A stretch of 64,000 nucleotides of DNA from an uncultured Pelagibacteraceae bacterium (GCA_902563435.1 CACEXE010000001.1:1-64000), one strand, 5' to 3'; numbered from the stretch's first letter, positions 35,732 through 44,978 are shown. Translations and numbers: made by a program. Notes: generated from the sequence alone by a model not told the origin.

Positions 35732-36721
35732 ATGCTGTTTAAAGAAAAGTTTAAATCAAATTCAAAAATATTCTTAGATGGTGGAAATGGTTCTGAGATT
35801 GCAAACTTAGGAGGTGAGATGACCCCAGCTTTTTCTGCATTAGCAACAATCACAGCACCAGAAATTGTAAGACAAGTTCATGAAAATTTTATGGATGCAG
35901 GCTGTGATCTTATTACAGCAAATACTTTTAGCACTACAAGACACAATATGAATAGTATTAATAGAGGTAATGAAACAAAGGAGTTTATTGTTAGATCTGT
36001 TGATATAGCCAAAAAGGCAATTAAGAATAAAGAGAAAGAGAATATAGTGGGTATAGCTGGTAGTTTGTCAAATTTTTTCTCATTAAAAGAAAATGAATTT
36101 GTTCCAGATCCAAAATACATACCTTCATTTAGAGAGGAAGAGATAAATTATAAAGAGGCTGCTAAAATCTTAAAAGAAGAAGGAGTTGATGTATTAATTC
36201 TAGAAATGTTATTAGATATAGATCACTCAAAAATTTTACTTAACTCTGTTTTAGAAACTGGTTTACCTGTTTGGGTTGGATTAAGCTGCTGTATTAGTAA
36301 ATTTGATAATAGCGTAATTGGAAGAAATTTTAGAGCTGAAAAAGAAAAATCACTTATTTATGATGAAAGCATATACAAAGAGCAACCAAAATTCATTCCT
36401 GATGATAAGATTGTTCTTTTAGATGATATTATGAAGTCTCTGACCAATATGGGCGGAGATGTTTATGGTATTATGCATACTTGGCTTGTTGATGCCTTTG
36501 ATGGATTGAAGGTAATTAAAGATAATTGGAAAGGTCCAATTATGTTTTATCCAGAAATACATAAGTTTGATACAAAAACACACAAGGCAATAGTGACCTA
36601 TGCAGAGGATGAATTTGCTTATGAATGTGGAAATCTAATTGATGAACAAATTAAAATTATCGGAGGGTGCTGTGGTGTTACAGATAATCATCTTAAAAAA
36701 TTAATTTCTAGATATTCTTAA
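35732..36721 (+). CDS. Homocysteine S-methyltransferase-family protein (copy 1)
   Basis: This is a 329-residue zinc methyltransferase with DGGNGSEIANLGGE near the N-terminus, a Cys in GLSCCIS near residue 189 and the zinc-binding pair in GGCCGVTDNHL near 310. Family members move a methyl group to homocysteine, making methionine, from glycine betaine, S-methylmethionine or DMSP-like donors. Compared with the copy at 38349 it has an insert around residues 195-225 (FRAEKEKSLIYDESIYKEQ). It follows the EamA gene with no gap and converges on a serine hydrolase after two bases. With betaine import nearby, betaine demethylation is plausible but not proven. Confidence 0.82.
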   Translation: MLFKEKFKSNSKIFLDGGNGSEIANLGGEMTPAFSALATITAPEIVRQVHENFMDAGCDLITANTFSTTRHNMNSINRGNETKEFIVRSVDIAKKAIKNKEKENIVGIAGSLSNFFSLKENEFVPDPKYIPSFREEEINYKEAAKILKEEGVDVLILEMLLDIDHSKILLNSVLETGLPVWVGLSCCISKFDNSVIGRNFRAEKEKSLIYDESIYKEQPKFIPDDKIVLLDDIMKSLTNMGGDVYGIMHTWLVDAFDGLKVIKDNWKGPIMFYPEIHKFDTKTHKAIVTYAEDEFAYECGNLIDEQIKIIGGCCGVTDNHLKKLISRYS

Positions 36722-36723
36722 TT

Positions 36724-37881
36724 TTAATTATTAACTAAATTTATCAACATATTAATCATATCAACTTTATAACTCTCTTTTGTTGCAGATTTTGTTTCCA
36801 ATACCGAAAAAAATGCTGCGACTTTGCCAGTTTTAAAATTTGTTGCCAAAAATTGACCTCCATATCCAGAGTGTCCAATCATGTTACCAGATACCATTGT
36901 TGAATTTGAGTAATACAAATATTTGTTTTTTGATAATTCCATGTATTTAGGTCCTAAATTTTTAATTGTTTTGTGTAAAAAGGAAGGTGATCCAACTTTT
37001 CTATTTCCAACCCCTATACCTTTCCTTGCAAAAAGCAAACCCATTCTTAAAAAATCTCTGGCAATTAAACAACCACCGCCAGACATCCATGGCATCCCAT
37101 ATCTATCAGAGGCAATATATAAACCTTCTTCAAAGCCAGCTGCTTCAACTGCCGACAATACCCAATCTCTTAAAGTTCTTCCACTTACCTTTTCTACAAT
37201 TAATCCCACTACATCAGTATTCGCTGATTTATAAAATGCATATTCAGAACTATTTATTATACTTTTGTTTTTAATTTTTTTAATTGAATTTAAATATTCT
37301 TCTTGGCTTAAATGATTTTTTAAATTTTTTGGTAGTCTCCAACCTCCAACTGGCTCATGTAAAAAAGATGAAGAATATGCTTTAGTATAATCTTCGGTAT
37401 AGGAATTTATAATATTCATATTTAAAACATCTTGTACTTTTGCATTAGCATAACCGCTTCCAATTTTAGGCAAATAATGTGAAACTTTTTTATTCAAATC
37501 TATCGATTTTTTTTTTACCAGTTCTCCAACAAATAAGTTAATAAACATTTTAGTTATTGACATAATTGTCTGCGGCTGATTTCTTTTGAAGTCTTTAGCG
37601 TATTTTTCAAATAATATATTTTGACCTTTGCCAACAATTAATGAGCAAAAAGATTTATTTTTGATCATTTTTTTAACCAATGGTATTTTACTAATTTTAT
37701 TATTAGGTTTTAACTTTAGTCTTAATACTAGATCGGATCTTAAATAAAGACTGTATCTATTTATTTTATGTAGATTTCTGTAACCTAATCTTCTAGTTTT
37801 TGGAAGATTCCATAAAGCCTTATTATCTCTAATTGTCTCTAATTCAGGATTTTTAACAGAAGCTAATTTTTTTATTTTCAA
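36724..37881 (-). CDS. Beta-lactamase-family serine hydrolase
   Basis: This 385-residue class C beta-lactamase-like protein (DD-peptidase/esterase EstB fold) has the catalytic S-x-x-K in IMSITKMF near residue 109, a Tyr-containing box near AFYKSANTDVVG, and the HSG-like triad position in IGHSGYGGQF. There is no clear signal peptide, so a cytoplasmic esterase or amidase is more likely than a cell-wall enzyme. The start overlaps the msrA stop by four bases. The substrate cannot be identified. Confidence 0.82.
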   Translation of the reverse strand: MKIKKLASVKNPELETIRDNKALWNLPKTRRLGYRNLHKINRYSLYLRSDLVLRLKLKPNNKISKIPLVKKMIKNKSFCSLIVGKGQNILFEKYAKDFKRNQPQTIMSITKMFINLFVGELVKKKSIDLNKKVSHYLPKIGSGYANAKVQDVLNMNIINSYTEDYTKAYSSSFLHEPVGGWRLPKNLKNHLSQEEYLNSIKKIKNKSIINSSEYAFYKSANTDVVGLIVEKVSGRTLRDWVLSAVEAAGFEEGLYIASDRYGMPWMSGGGCLIARDFLRMGLLFARKGIGVGNRKVGSPSFLHKTIKNLGPKYMELSKNKYLYYSNSTMVSGNMIGHSGYGGQFLATNFKTGKVAAFFSVLETKSATKESYKVDMINMLINLVNN

Positions 37882-38330
37882 TATTTCAATGATTTTTTTT
37901 GTTCATATTTCTGGTGATATCCTTCTGCTTTACAATAATTTTTTTCCTTGGATATTTTTGTTGATACCTTACCGTCCAATTTCTTATTAACCTCGTTTAA
38001 TACTTTTTCAGCAATCTTTTTTTCCTCATCAGTATTATAAAAAATTTCCGATCTATATTGAATTCCTACATAAGTACCCTGTCGATTTACTTGTGTTGAG
38101 TCGTGTAGTTCAAAAAATAGATTTACCATGTCCTCATATGATTTTTCTTTTTCATCATATTCAACTTTTACAACTTCAATATGGCCAGTGTCACCACCGC
38201 ACACAGCTTTATATGTTACATTGGGATCATCCCCTCCACAGTAACCACATTCGGTAGAGATTATACCTTTAATACCTTCGTACTTAGTTTCATCCCAAAA
38301 ACAACCAATACCACCAATAAATGTTTTCAT
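37878..38330 (-). CDS. msrA: Peptide-methionine (S)-S-oxide reductase MsrA
   Basis: This 150-residue MsrA has its catalytic Cys in GIGCFW (C10), followed by DETKYEGIKGI where the family usually has G-x-E-x-x-F, and the YCGG and GHIEVVKVEYD segments. The usual GCFWG-x-E is changed to GCFWDET, a small deviation. It reduces methionine sulfoxide in oxidised proteins or the free amino acid. It lies between two genes tied to methionine formation, the homocysteine methyltransferase upstream and the serine hydrolase downstream, so a methionine-salvage theme is possible. Confidence 0.87.
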   Translation of the reverse strand: MKTFIGGIGCFWDETKYEGIKGIISTECGYCGGDDPNVTYKAVCGGDTGHIEVVKVEYDEKEKSYEDMVNLFFELHDSTQVNRQGTYVGIQYRSEIFYNTDEEKKIAEKVLNEVNKKLDGKVSTKISKEKNYCKAEGYHQKYEQKKSLKY

Positions 38331-38348
38331 TATTTTTTAATTTATACT

Positions 38349-39263
38349 TTAGTTTTTTAAAATTGAAATGGCTTTAATCTCATCAACTCCTATTCCACAA
38401 CAGCCACCTATAATTTGAGCTCCATTTTTAATCCATGACTTAACTTCATTTAAATACCCAGCTGGCGTCATGTCATCTACAAATCTCCAGTGTGGTTTTT
38501 CATAATAACCTTTATTTGGATATGCCCCTAATATTCCATCATAATTCTTCTTTGCAGTTTCAATTGCTTTTCCTGTAATGTTTATATCTGAATGAGCAAC
38601 CAATATTGGTCCACTGTGTAATTTTTTAAAATTATTTATGGATGTCTCAAAGTTTTCATAGACATGTGTATCAGAGTCAATAGTATCGTTATATCCAAGC
38701 ATTATATTTTTTTGATCATCCATTACGCATGATACAGATAACCAAACAGGTATATTTACTTTTGTGGAACAATTTAACATTGCTTCAACTATGTCAGCTT
38801 GTGAAGACATAGCTTCTAAAATAATTAAGTCTACTCCAGCTTCAGATAAAATTTTTAGTTGTTCATGAAAACCAGGTATCATTGCTTTGATACCAAGTTT
38901 ATAAAAGTTTCCAAAAGTTGATACACTTCCAGCTAATGCAGTATTCTTGTTAGTATTTTCAATTGCTTCTCTTGCAACCTTAACACTTTTTTGATTAAAT
39001 TTTTCTATAGAGTCTTCATAACCATATTGTCTCATTGATATTGGAGTAGTGCTATAAGTATTAGTTGTAATTACATCAGCTCCAGCATTTATATAATCCT
39101 CATGCACTTTTCTTACTAATTCAGGATGATCAACAGAACACTTCCCACACCACATATGCTTATCCATCTCAGCACCATTTTTTTCTAGTTCTGCGCCCAT
39201 ACCTCCATCTAAAATAATGATTTTATTGTTTTCTAATTTTGTCTTGATTGGGTCGTATGACAT
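38349..39263 (-). CDS. Homocysteine S-methyltransferase-family protein (copy 2)
   Basis: This is a 304-residue zinc methyltransferase with LDGGMGAELEKNGAEMD at the N-terminus, WCGKCSVDHPELV, VSCVMDD near residue 183 and GGCCGIG near 290. The three zinc cysteines are therefore present. It is close to the S-methylmethionine/betaine homocysteine methyltransferase size. It differs from copy 1 by lacking the insert, so the two probably use different methyl donors. It is five bases downstream of a VOC protein and 18 bases before msrA. No SAM-type riboswitch is visible upstream, unlike the bhmT leader reported in some SAR11 genomes. Confidence 0.84.
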   Translation of the reverse strand: MSYDPIKTKLENNKIIILDGGMGAELEKNGAEMDKHMWCGKCSVDHPELVRKVHEDYINAGADVITTNTYSTTPISMRQYGYEDSIEKFNQKSVKVAREAIENTNKNTALAGSVSTFGNFYKLGIKAMIPGFHEQLKILSEAGVDLIILEAMSSQADIVEAMLNCSTKVNIPVWLSVSCVMDDQKNIMLGYNDTIDSDTHVYENFETSINNFKKLHSGPILVAHSDINITGKAIETAKKNYDGILGAYPNKGYYEKPHWRFVDDMTPAGYLNEVKSWIKNGAQIIGGCCGIGVDEIKAISILKN

Positions 39264-39268
39264 AAATT

Positions 39269-39655
39269 TTATTCTTTACTATTTGTAAATGCACAAATTT
39301 TATTTCCATCTAAATCACGAAGATAAGAATAATAAACTCCTGAGCCTTCTGGTCTTTCACCACCAGATCCCTCACTAGTTCCTCCAGCTTTTAAACCTAC
39401 CTCATGAAATTTATCTACGTGAGATCTTGATGAAGTTAAAAATGTGATTTGTGTTCCATTTCCAAAGGTAGCATCTTTTTTATTGAAAGGTTTAGTGACG
39501 TAAAACTCAATATCTTTGGTACCTTTTGCCCCATATGCTGCATAATCATCTTCTATTGTCTCGTTTCTATCTAAACCAATTACTTCTAAAACTTTGTCGT
39601 AAAATGTAATAGCCTCATTTAAATTATTAGTACCTACCATCACATAACCAATCAT
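39269..39655 (-). CDS. VOC (glyoxalase/dioxygenase)-family protein
   Basis: This 128-residue protein has two beta-alpha-beta-beta-beta modules. N-terminal IGYVMVGTNNLNEAITFYDKVLEVIGL and C-terminal YYSYLRDLDGNKICAF are typical of the vicinal oxygen chelate fold. The first metal ligand is normally His and is replaced here by Tyr or another residue, so metal dependence is uncertain. A moderate GAGG site precedes the ATG. It lies in front of a homocysteine methyltransferase. The activity is unknown. Confidence 0.8.
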   Translation of the reverse strand: MIGYVMVGTNNLNEAITFYDKVLEVIGLDRNETIEDDYAAYGAKGTKDIEFYVTKPFNKKDATFGNGTQITFLTSSRSHVDKFHEVGLKAGGTSEGSGGERPEGSGVYYSYLRDLDGNKICAFTNSKE

Positions 39656-39699
39656 ATAAACCTCTATTAACTAATTTTGATTATAAGTTATTTAAAATA

Positions 39700-41130
39700 T
39701 TAATTCCAACCGGTAATTGCTTTTACTTCTAAAAATTCAGTGAAACCCCAGACACCACCTTCACGACCATTACCAGATTGTTTGTAACCACCAAACGGCA
39801 TTCCAGTATCTGTGGCTTGACCATTGATATAAACCGTTCCAGCTCTAACTTTTCTAGCAACTCTTTTGGCTTTTTCTTTATCTTCAGTTTGTAGATAATT
39901 ACCTAGTCCATAAGATGTATCATTTGTAATTGCTATTGCTTCTTCTTCAGTTTCAAATGGTATAATTGAAAGCACAGGTCCAAAAATTTCAGTTCTTGCA
40001 ATTTTCATGTCATTATTTACATCTGAAAAAATTGTTGGTTTAACAAAATAACCTTTGTTAAGTCCATTTGGCAAATCTGGTCCACCTGCAGCTAATGTTG
40101 CGCCTTCTTTTATTCCCTCATTGATAAGATTTACAACTTTATCATATTGTACTTTTGAAACTAAAGGTCCAATATGATCTCCTTTTTTAGAAGCCAGATC
40201 AACTCTAATTTTATTTGCTTCATCAACAGCTTCTTTAACAGCTCTTTCATAGATTGGTTTTTCAACCAACATTCTTGTTGGAGCATCACATGATTGTCCT
40301 GAGTTGCTCATTATATTTCTTACACCATCTCTAACAGCATTTGGATAAGAATCCGCAAAAACTATATTTCCACCTTTGCCGCCTAGTTCAAGAGTTACTT
40401 TTTTTATAGTATCAGCTGCATTTTTTTGAATTAATTTTCCAGCTCTTGTTGATCCTGTGAATGAAACCATATCAATATCAGGATGACCAGAAATATGATT
40501 TCCAACAACTTCTCCATTTCCATTAACTAAATTAAAAACTCCTGCAGGAAAGCCAGCTTCATCAATCATTTCTGCAAACAATACTGCTGACACTGGAGCA
40601 ATTTCGGATGGTTTTAAAATCATTGTACAACCAGCAGCTAAAGCAGGAATAACCTTTAATACGATTTGATTCATAGGAAAATTCCAAGGCGTAATTAATC
40701 CACAAACTCCAATTGGTTCATATCTTATATGGTTATTAGATTTAGGATCAAATTGATGTTCAAAATTAAAATCTTTTAAAATTTCAATGTTATTTCTACA
40801 AATATCCGCACCCATTTTAGTGTGTGTTTCGGAAGCGAAATCTAGTGGGGCGCCCATTTCTTTAGATTGTGCCTCAACCATCTCATCCCATCTTCTATTA
40901 TAAATTTCATCAAACTTCTCAAGTAAAGCTAATCTTTCTTCCTTTGTAGTTTCTCTCCAAGTCTCAAATGCGATCTTGGCAGCATTTATTGCTTTATCAG
41001 CATCTTCTGCAGAGCCCAAAGATATTATTGCAAAAGCTTCCTCAGTTGAGGGGTTAATTACTTCAAAGTCATTTGGCTTAGCAGGCGAAACCCACTTTCC
41101 ATTTATATAAAAATCTTTCTTTTCAATCAT
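39700..41130 (-). CDS. NAD(P)-dependent aldehyde dehydrogenase
   Basis: This 476-residue ALDH has the oxyanion Asn in TPWNFPMNQ, general base Glu in LELGGKGG, nucleophile Cys in SNSGQSCDAP and the C-terminal PFGGYKQSGNGREGG. It is about 17 residues shorter than the ALDH at 6345 and distinct from it. Its position downstream of a 3-hydroxyisobutyrate dehydrogenase-like gene on the same strand suggests the two oxidise an alcohol and then the aldehyde. Betaine aldehyde is a candidate because a choline dehydrogenase-like gene is in the window, but no distinguishing residues were verified. Confidence 0.9.
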   Translation of the reverse strand: MIEKKDFYINGKWVSPAKPNDFEVINPSTEEAFAIISLGSAEDADKAINAAKIAFETWRETTKEERLALLEKFDEIYNRRWDEMVEAQSKEMGAPLDFASETHTKMGADICRNNIEILKDFNFEHQFDPKSNNHIRYEPIGVCGLITPWNFPMNQIVLKVIPALAAGCTMILKPSEIAPVSAVLFAEMIDEAGFPAGVFNLVNGNGEVVGNHISGHPDIDMVSFTGSTRAGKLIQKNAADTIKKVTLELGGKGGNIVFADSYPNAVRDGVRNIMSNSGQSCDAPTRMLVEKPIYERAVKEAVDEANKIRVDLASKKGDHIGPLVSKVQYDKVVNLINEGIKEGATLAAGGPDLPNGLNKGYFVKPTIFSDVNNDMKIARTEIFGPVLSIIPFETEEEAIAITNDTSYGLGNYLQTEDKEKAKRVARKVRAGTVYINGQATDTGMPFGGYKQSGNGREGGVWGFTEFLEVKAITGWN

Positions 41131-41151
41131 AAATTTATTGTAGCATAAAAT

Positions 41152-42093
41152 TTAAATTTCATAACCTTTTTCTTCAGGCTCGTTGTCAATTAACTCCTCA
41201 GGAAAACCTTCAGCTCTAAAATTAATTTTATTTAAGTCTTCCATTCTTTTTACTATCATCGAGGACCAAGCTCTTGATCCATATTTTTTTTGACCATCCT
41301 TAAATATTTCAACAATTTTTGGAGAAATTTCTAAAGGTAAACTTAATTTTTTTGCTAGCTCATGAAACAGACCTGTATCCTTTAAAACAAGATCCATAGT
41401 AAAGTTTATATTATAAGAACCATTTAATATAACTTGGCTTTCTGTTTCATGAACAAATGAATTACCCGAGGAAACAGCGATTCCTTTGTAGGTTTTTACA
41501 AGATCTAGGTTTGATTTTTTGGCTACTGTCCATGCCTCTCCAAGGGCAACCAAATGGGTAGATGCTAAATAATTTGTAATTACTTTAAGAACAGAAGCAG
41601 TACCTAATTCTCCTGTATGTAATATTTTACGCCCCATTACAGTTAAAGCAGGTAAAATCTTTTCAAATGCATCTCTTTCTCCACCAACAAATATTGCTAT
41701 ATTTCCTGACGCTGCTCTATGGCATCCACCACTTACTGGACCATCTAGGGGTATTGCCTTTTTTTCGATTACTTTTTTACCAATTCTTTTTACCTCTGCC
41801 TCATCAGTAGTACTCATTTCCAACCATATTTTATTTTCAGAAATACCTTCTAGAATTCCGTTATCACCCTCCATCACTTCTGCACAAATTTCAGGAGACG
41901 GAAGACAAGTTATTATTAAATCAACTTTCTCTGCTAGCTCTTTAGCAGAGATTGCAATTTTAGCCCCCATGCTTTCAAATTGTTTTGTTAAATTTTTATC
42001 TAAATCTCTAACTGTTAAATTAAATTTATTCCTTAACAAACTCCCAGCTAGTTTACCTCCAACATTTCCTAAACCAATAAATCCTATATTCAT
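41152..42093 (-). CDS. 3-hydroxyisobutyrate dehydrogenase-family oxidoreductase
   Basis: This is a 313-residue beta-hydroxyacid dehydrogenase. The NAD(P) motif GFIGLGNVGGKLAG is at the N-terminus, LDGPVSGGCHRAASG gives the substrate-binding region near residue 115, and the catalytic Lys lies in KVITNYLAS near 170. Members oxidise 3-hydroxyisobutyrate, tartronate semialdehyde, or 2-hydroxymethyl acids. It overlaps the EamA stop by one base and precedes an ALDH, so three genes form a transporter-dehydrogenase-dehydrogenase set. The substrate is unresolved. Confidence 0.85.
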   Translation of the reverse strand: MNIGFIGLGNVGGKLAGSLLRNKFNLTVRDLDKNLTKQFESMGAKIAISAKELAEKVDLIITCLPSPEICAEVMEGDNGILEGISENKIWLEMSTTDEAEVKRIGKKVIEKKAIPLDGPVSGGCHRAASGNIAIFVGGERDAFEKILPALTVMGRKILHTGELGTASVLKVITNYLASTHLVALGEAWTVAKKSNLDLVKTYKGIAVSSGNSFVHETESQVILNGSYNINFTMDLVLKDTGLFHELAKKLSLPLEISPKIVEIFKDGQKKYGSRAWSSMIVKRMEDLNKINFRAEGFPEELIDNEPEEKGYEI

Positions 42094-42956
42094 TAATTTA
42101 CCTCCTCTTTTTTTTTATATAATATCATTATGACACCAAATATTATTACTAATCCGCCAATAAATAATTCAGTTGTTGGTTTCTCGCCTAACAAAAAAAT
42201 TGCTGCAAGCAATCCGGTGGGTGGTATACCCATAGTTACTATAGGCAACACTTTATATAATGGATTATTTTTTAAAACATAATAAAAGCAGCCATAAGTT
42301 ATAGGTTGCATAATAAATCCTATGTAAAATGCTATTAACCAATGGTTAAATTTAGCAGTTGATAAATATGATATGGTATCACCTTCAATTACTGCAGAAA
42401 TTAAAATTAAAGTGGGTCCCGAAAATAATGCAAGCCATGCAACTAAAGCTAAAGGATTAATTTCTTTACTCAAAGGTTTAACAATTACTTGGCCAAGCGC
42501 CCATATTGCGGAACCTAAAATAGTAAGAGCGATACCAAATATTTTTCCATCTAAATTAGGTGAGCCAGTTAAAATGTAAACTCCTACGAACGCAATTCCA
42601 ATACCAATCAAAGCTCTTAAAGTTGGTTTCTCTTTCAACATGAAAAAAGCAAATATTACTCCAAATGGAACTTCAGTTTGTACTAATAATACTGCCGCTG
42701 ATGCATCTATATAATTTAAACCAGTGTAGGTAATACTGTATTGCAAGGTGTTTGCTATAAACGAAGCAATAAAAATTTTTTTTAAGAAACCTTTGGGAAT
42801 AGGAAACCACCAAATTAAAATAGAAGCAGCAAAAATAAATCTTAATCCCATTAGAAGTATTGGAGGAAAAGATTCAAAAGCAGGTTTCGCAATTACAAAA
42901 CCAAAACCTAAAAATATAGGAACAAGTGATGCAACCAGAGTATCTTTAAAATTCAT
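42093..42956 (-). CDS. EamA-family (DMT) transporter
   Basis: This 287-residue, ten-segment EamA transporter has two repeats, with VLLVQTEVPFGVIFAFFMLKEKPTLRA ending the first and EKPTTELFIGGLVIIFGVIMILYKKKEE ending the second. The start is 60 bases from the divergent EutA-like gene, so the two share a control region. It leads the transcript that includes the 3-hydroxyisobutyrate dehydrogenase and ALDH. Direction and substrate are not known. Confidence 0.85.
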   Translation of the reverse strand: MNFKDTLVASLVPIFLGFGFVIAKPAFESFPPILLMGLRFIFAASILIWWFPIPKGFLKKIFIASFIANTLQYSITYTGLNYIDASAAVLLVQTEVPFGVIFAFFMLKEKPTLRALIGIGIAFVGVYILTGSPNLDGKIFGIALTILGSAIWALGQVIVKPLSKEINPLALVAWLALFSGPTLILISAVIEGDTISYLSTAKFNHWLIAFYIGFIMQPITYGCFYYVLKNNPLYKVLPIVTMGIPPTGLLAAIFLLGEKPTTELFIGGLVIIFGVIMILYKKKEEVN

Positions 42957-43016
42957 TCAATTGATTTAATATTAATGATTATTCAAGAACTTATGATATA
43001 TTCACCTTTTTAAAAT
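42957..43016. promoter_or_regulatory. Divergent promoter region, EamA / EutA-like
   Basis: This is a 60-base AT-rich gap. A TATGATATATT stretch near the plus-strand gene could supply a -10 element; no good -35 or operator is visible. Confidence 0.35.
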
Positions 43017-43757
43017 ATGAATTCAACAAAAATAGAACCAAAATACATAAGTAAATCAAATCCACGAGTTGGCCTTATTGCTCTTGCAAGTGACTTTATG
43101 ATTGAAAGAGATTTTATTAATGTAATTAAGGATAAGGAAATTGATTTTTTTGTTAATAGAATAGAGTGTTTTAATCCTTTAACCAAAGAAAATCTGATTA
43201 AAATGTCAGATAAAGTAACCGATGTTGCAAAAGATATTCTTCCAGATCAAGATATAGACTGCGTTGTCTATGGATGCACTTCAGGAACTATTGCAGCAGG
43301 CTATAACTCTATTAAGCAAAAGGTAAAAGCAGCAAAACCAATGGCACAGGTTACGACGCCAAGCACAGCTGCAATAAAAGCATTAAATAAGTTAAATATT
43401 AAAAAGTTATCACTATTTACCCCCTACAGCAAAAAACTTAATGACGAGGTTTTGGAATATTTTAAGTCAGAAGGATTTGAGATAACATCTAATTCATACT
43501 TTGATATAGAGGCAGATTATGACATAGGCAAAGTAGATCAAAATTATTTGTATGATGTCTTGTCTAAAATAGATTTAAATGGATCAGACGCATTATTTGT
43601 ATCTTGTACAGCTCTTCCTGTATTGCCAATAATCGATAAACTTGAAAAAAAACTTAACACGACCGTTTTGTCAAGCAATCAGGCATTAATTTGGGATACT
43701 CTTGTCCAAATAAATAAAAATAACCTTGTAGAAGGTTTTGGTAAATTATTTAGATAA
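43017..43757 (+). CDS. eutA: Asp/Glu racemase-superfamily protein, EutA/maleate isomerase-like
   Basis: This 246-residue protein has two active-site cysteines in the superfamily pattern: VVYGCTSGTIAAGY near residue 85 and FVSCTALPVLPII near 198. Maleate isomerase, arylmalonate decarboxylase and EutA share this layout and differ from true amino acid racemases. EutA is encoded in ectoine-utilisation operons, although its reaction is not well defined. The next gene resembles ectoine hydrolase, and that pairing is the main reason for the EutA reading; a maleate isomerase in nicotinate breakdown is the alternative but has no partner genes here. It starts the plus-strand operon. Confidence 0.66.
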   Translation: MNSTKIEPKYISKSNPRVGLIALASDFMIERDFINVIKDKEIDFFVNRIECFNPLTKENLIKMSDKVTDVAKDILPDQDIDCVVYGCTSGTIAAGYNSIKQKVKAAKPMAQVTTPSTAAIKALNKLNIKKLSLFTPYSKKLNDEVLEYFKSEGFEITSNSYFDIEADYDIGKVDQNYLYDVLSKIDLNGSDALFVSCTALPVLPIIDKLEKKLNTTVLSSNQALIWDTLVQINKNNLVEGFGKLFR

Positions 43758-43763
43758 AAATTT

Positions 43764-44933
43764 ATGTTATTTACTAAGGAAGAATATAAAAACCGGTTAA
43801 AAAAAGTTCAATCAATGATGCAGGATAAAGGTATCGAACTTTTAATATCTCATGACACTAACAATATGAATTATTTAACTGGTTATGATGCATGGTCTTT
43901 TTATTATGCACAGTGTGCAATTGTTCATATTAATGCTGATGAACCTTTATGTTTTGTAAGAGCTCAAGATTCAGGAGGTGCTTATATAAAAACTTATCTC
44001 AAAGATGAAAATATAATTGTGTATGATGAAAATTATATTCATACATGGCCAAAACATCCTTACGATTATTTAGTGCAAATTATTAAAGATAGAAATTGGG
44101 ATAAGCTTTCAATTGGAGTTGAGATGGATGCTCACTACTTCACTGCTTTTTGTTATGAAAAGATAAAAAAAGGTTTACCGAATTCAAATATAAAAGATTC
44201 AGAAAGATTGGTAAATTGGGCAAGATTTGCAAAATCTGATGCAGAAATTAATTACATGAAAACTGCTGCATTAATTTCAGAAAAAGGAATGAAAACTGCA
44301 ATGGAAGCAATAAAACCGGGTGTCAGACAATGCGATGCAGTAGGCGACATACAAAAAACTTTATTTAATGGGACACCAGAGTTTGGAGGAGAGTATTCTA
44401 GTATAACAACACTTTTACCAACAGGAAAAGGAACTTCTGCTTCACATTTGACTGCAACCCAAGATAAGTTTGTTGAAGGTGAGGCGACAATCGTTGAGTT
44501 ATCTGGAGTTTATAAAAGATATCATGCGCCAATGGCTAGAACAGTCTTACTTGGAAAACCTGATCAATTAAAAATAGACACAATGAACAAAACTATCGAA
44601 GCTTTGCAAGCTGGAATAGATGCTACTAAACCCGGTAATACTGCAAATGATGTAGCCCAAGCTTTTTGGAGTATTCTAGATAAATACGGCATTGAAAAGA
44701 AATCGAGAACTGGTTATTCAATTGGCATTGGTTATCCACCAGATTGGGGTGAACATACTCTTAATATATATAAAGGAGAAATGACTGAACTTGTACCGAA
44801 TGCCTGCTTTCATATGATAGCTGTAATGCAATTTGGTGATTGGGGGGTTGAAGCATCTGAAGCCATAAGAGTTACAGAAAAAGGGTGTGAATTATTCTGC
44901 AATTTTCCAAAAGAGTTACACATTAAGAGCTAA
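43764..44933 (+). CDS. doeA: M24 (creatinase/Xaa-Pro)-family protein, ectoine hydrolase DoeA-like
   Basis: This is a 389-residue pita-bread protein with a creatinase N-terminal domain (1-155) and an M24 catalytic domain (160-380). The segment NMNYLTGYDAWSFY at 34-47 matches the ectoine hydrolase group. The M24 metal ligands are mostly lost: the usual Asp-x11-Asp is replaced by ELSGVYKRYHAP at 245-256. From memory, ectoine hydrolase EutD/DoeA works without metal through a glutamate, and E245 is well placed for that role. It would open ectoine to N-acetyldiaminobutyrate. The deacetylase DoeB and aminotransferase DoeD are not in the window. Creatinase or a dipeptidase remain alternatives. Confidence 0.7.
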   Translation: MLFTKEEYKNRLKKVQSMMQDKGIELLISHDTNNMNYLTGYDAWSFYYAQCAIVHINADEPLCFVRAQDSGGAYIKTYLKDENIIVYDENYIHTWPKHPYDYLVQIIKDRNWDKLSIGVEMDAHYFTAFCYEKIKKGLPNSNIKDSERLVNWARFAKSDAEINYMKTAALISEKGMKTAMEAIKPGVRQCDAVGDIQKTLFNGTPEFGGEYSSITTLLPTGKGTSASHLTATQDKFVEGEATIVELSGVYKRYHAPMARTVLLGKPDQLKIDTMNKTIEALQAGIDATKPGNTANDVAQAFWSILDKYGIEKKSRTGYSIGIGYPPDWGEHTLNIYKGEMTELVPNACFHMIAVMQFGDWGVEASEAIRVTEKGCELFCNFPKELHIKS

Positions 44934-44978
44934 TTAACTGTTGCAAACAACTTAACTAAATGTTTTAAAAACTAATCT

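Noticed and set aside
35600-39700. SAM-V or similar riboswitch before the homocysteine methyltransferases
   Set aside because: Copy 1 directly follows the EamA stop and copy 2 follows the VOC gene by five bases, leaving no room for a leader.
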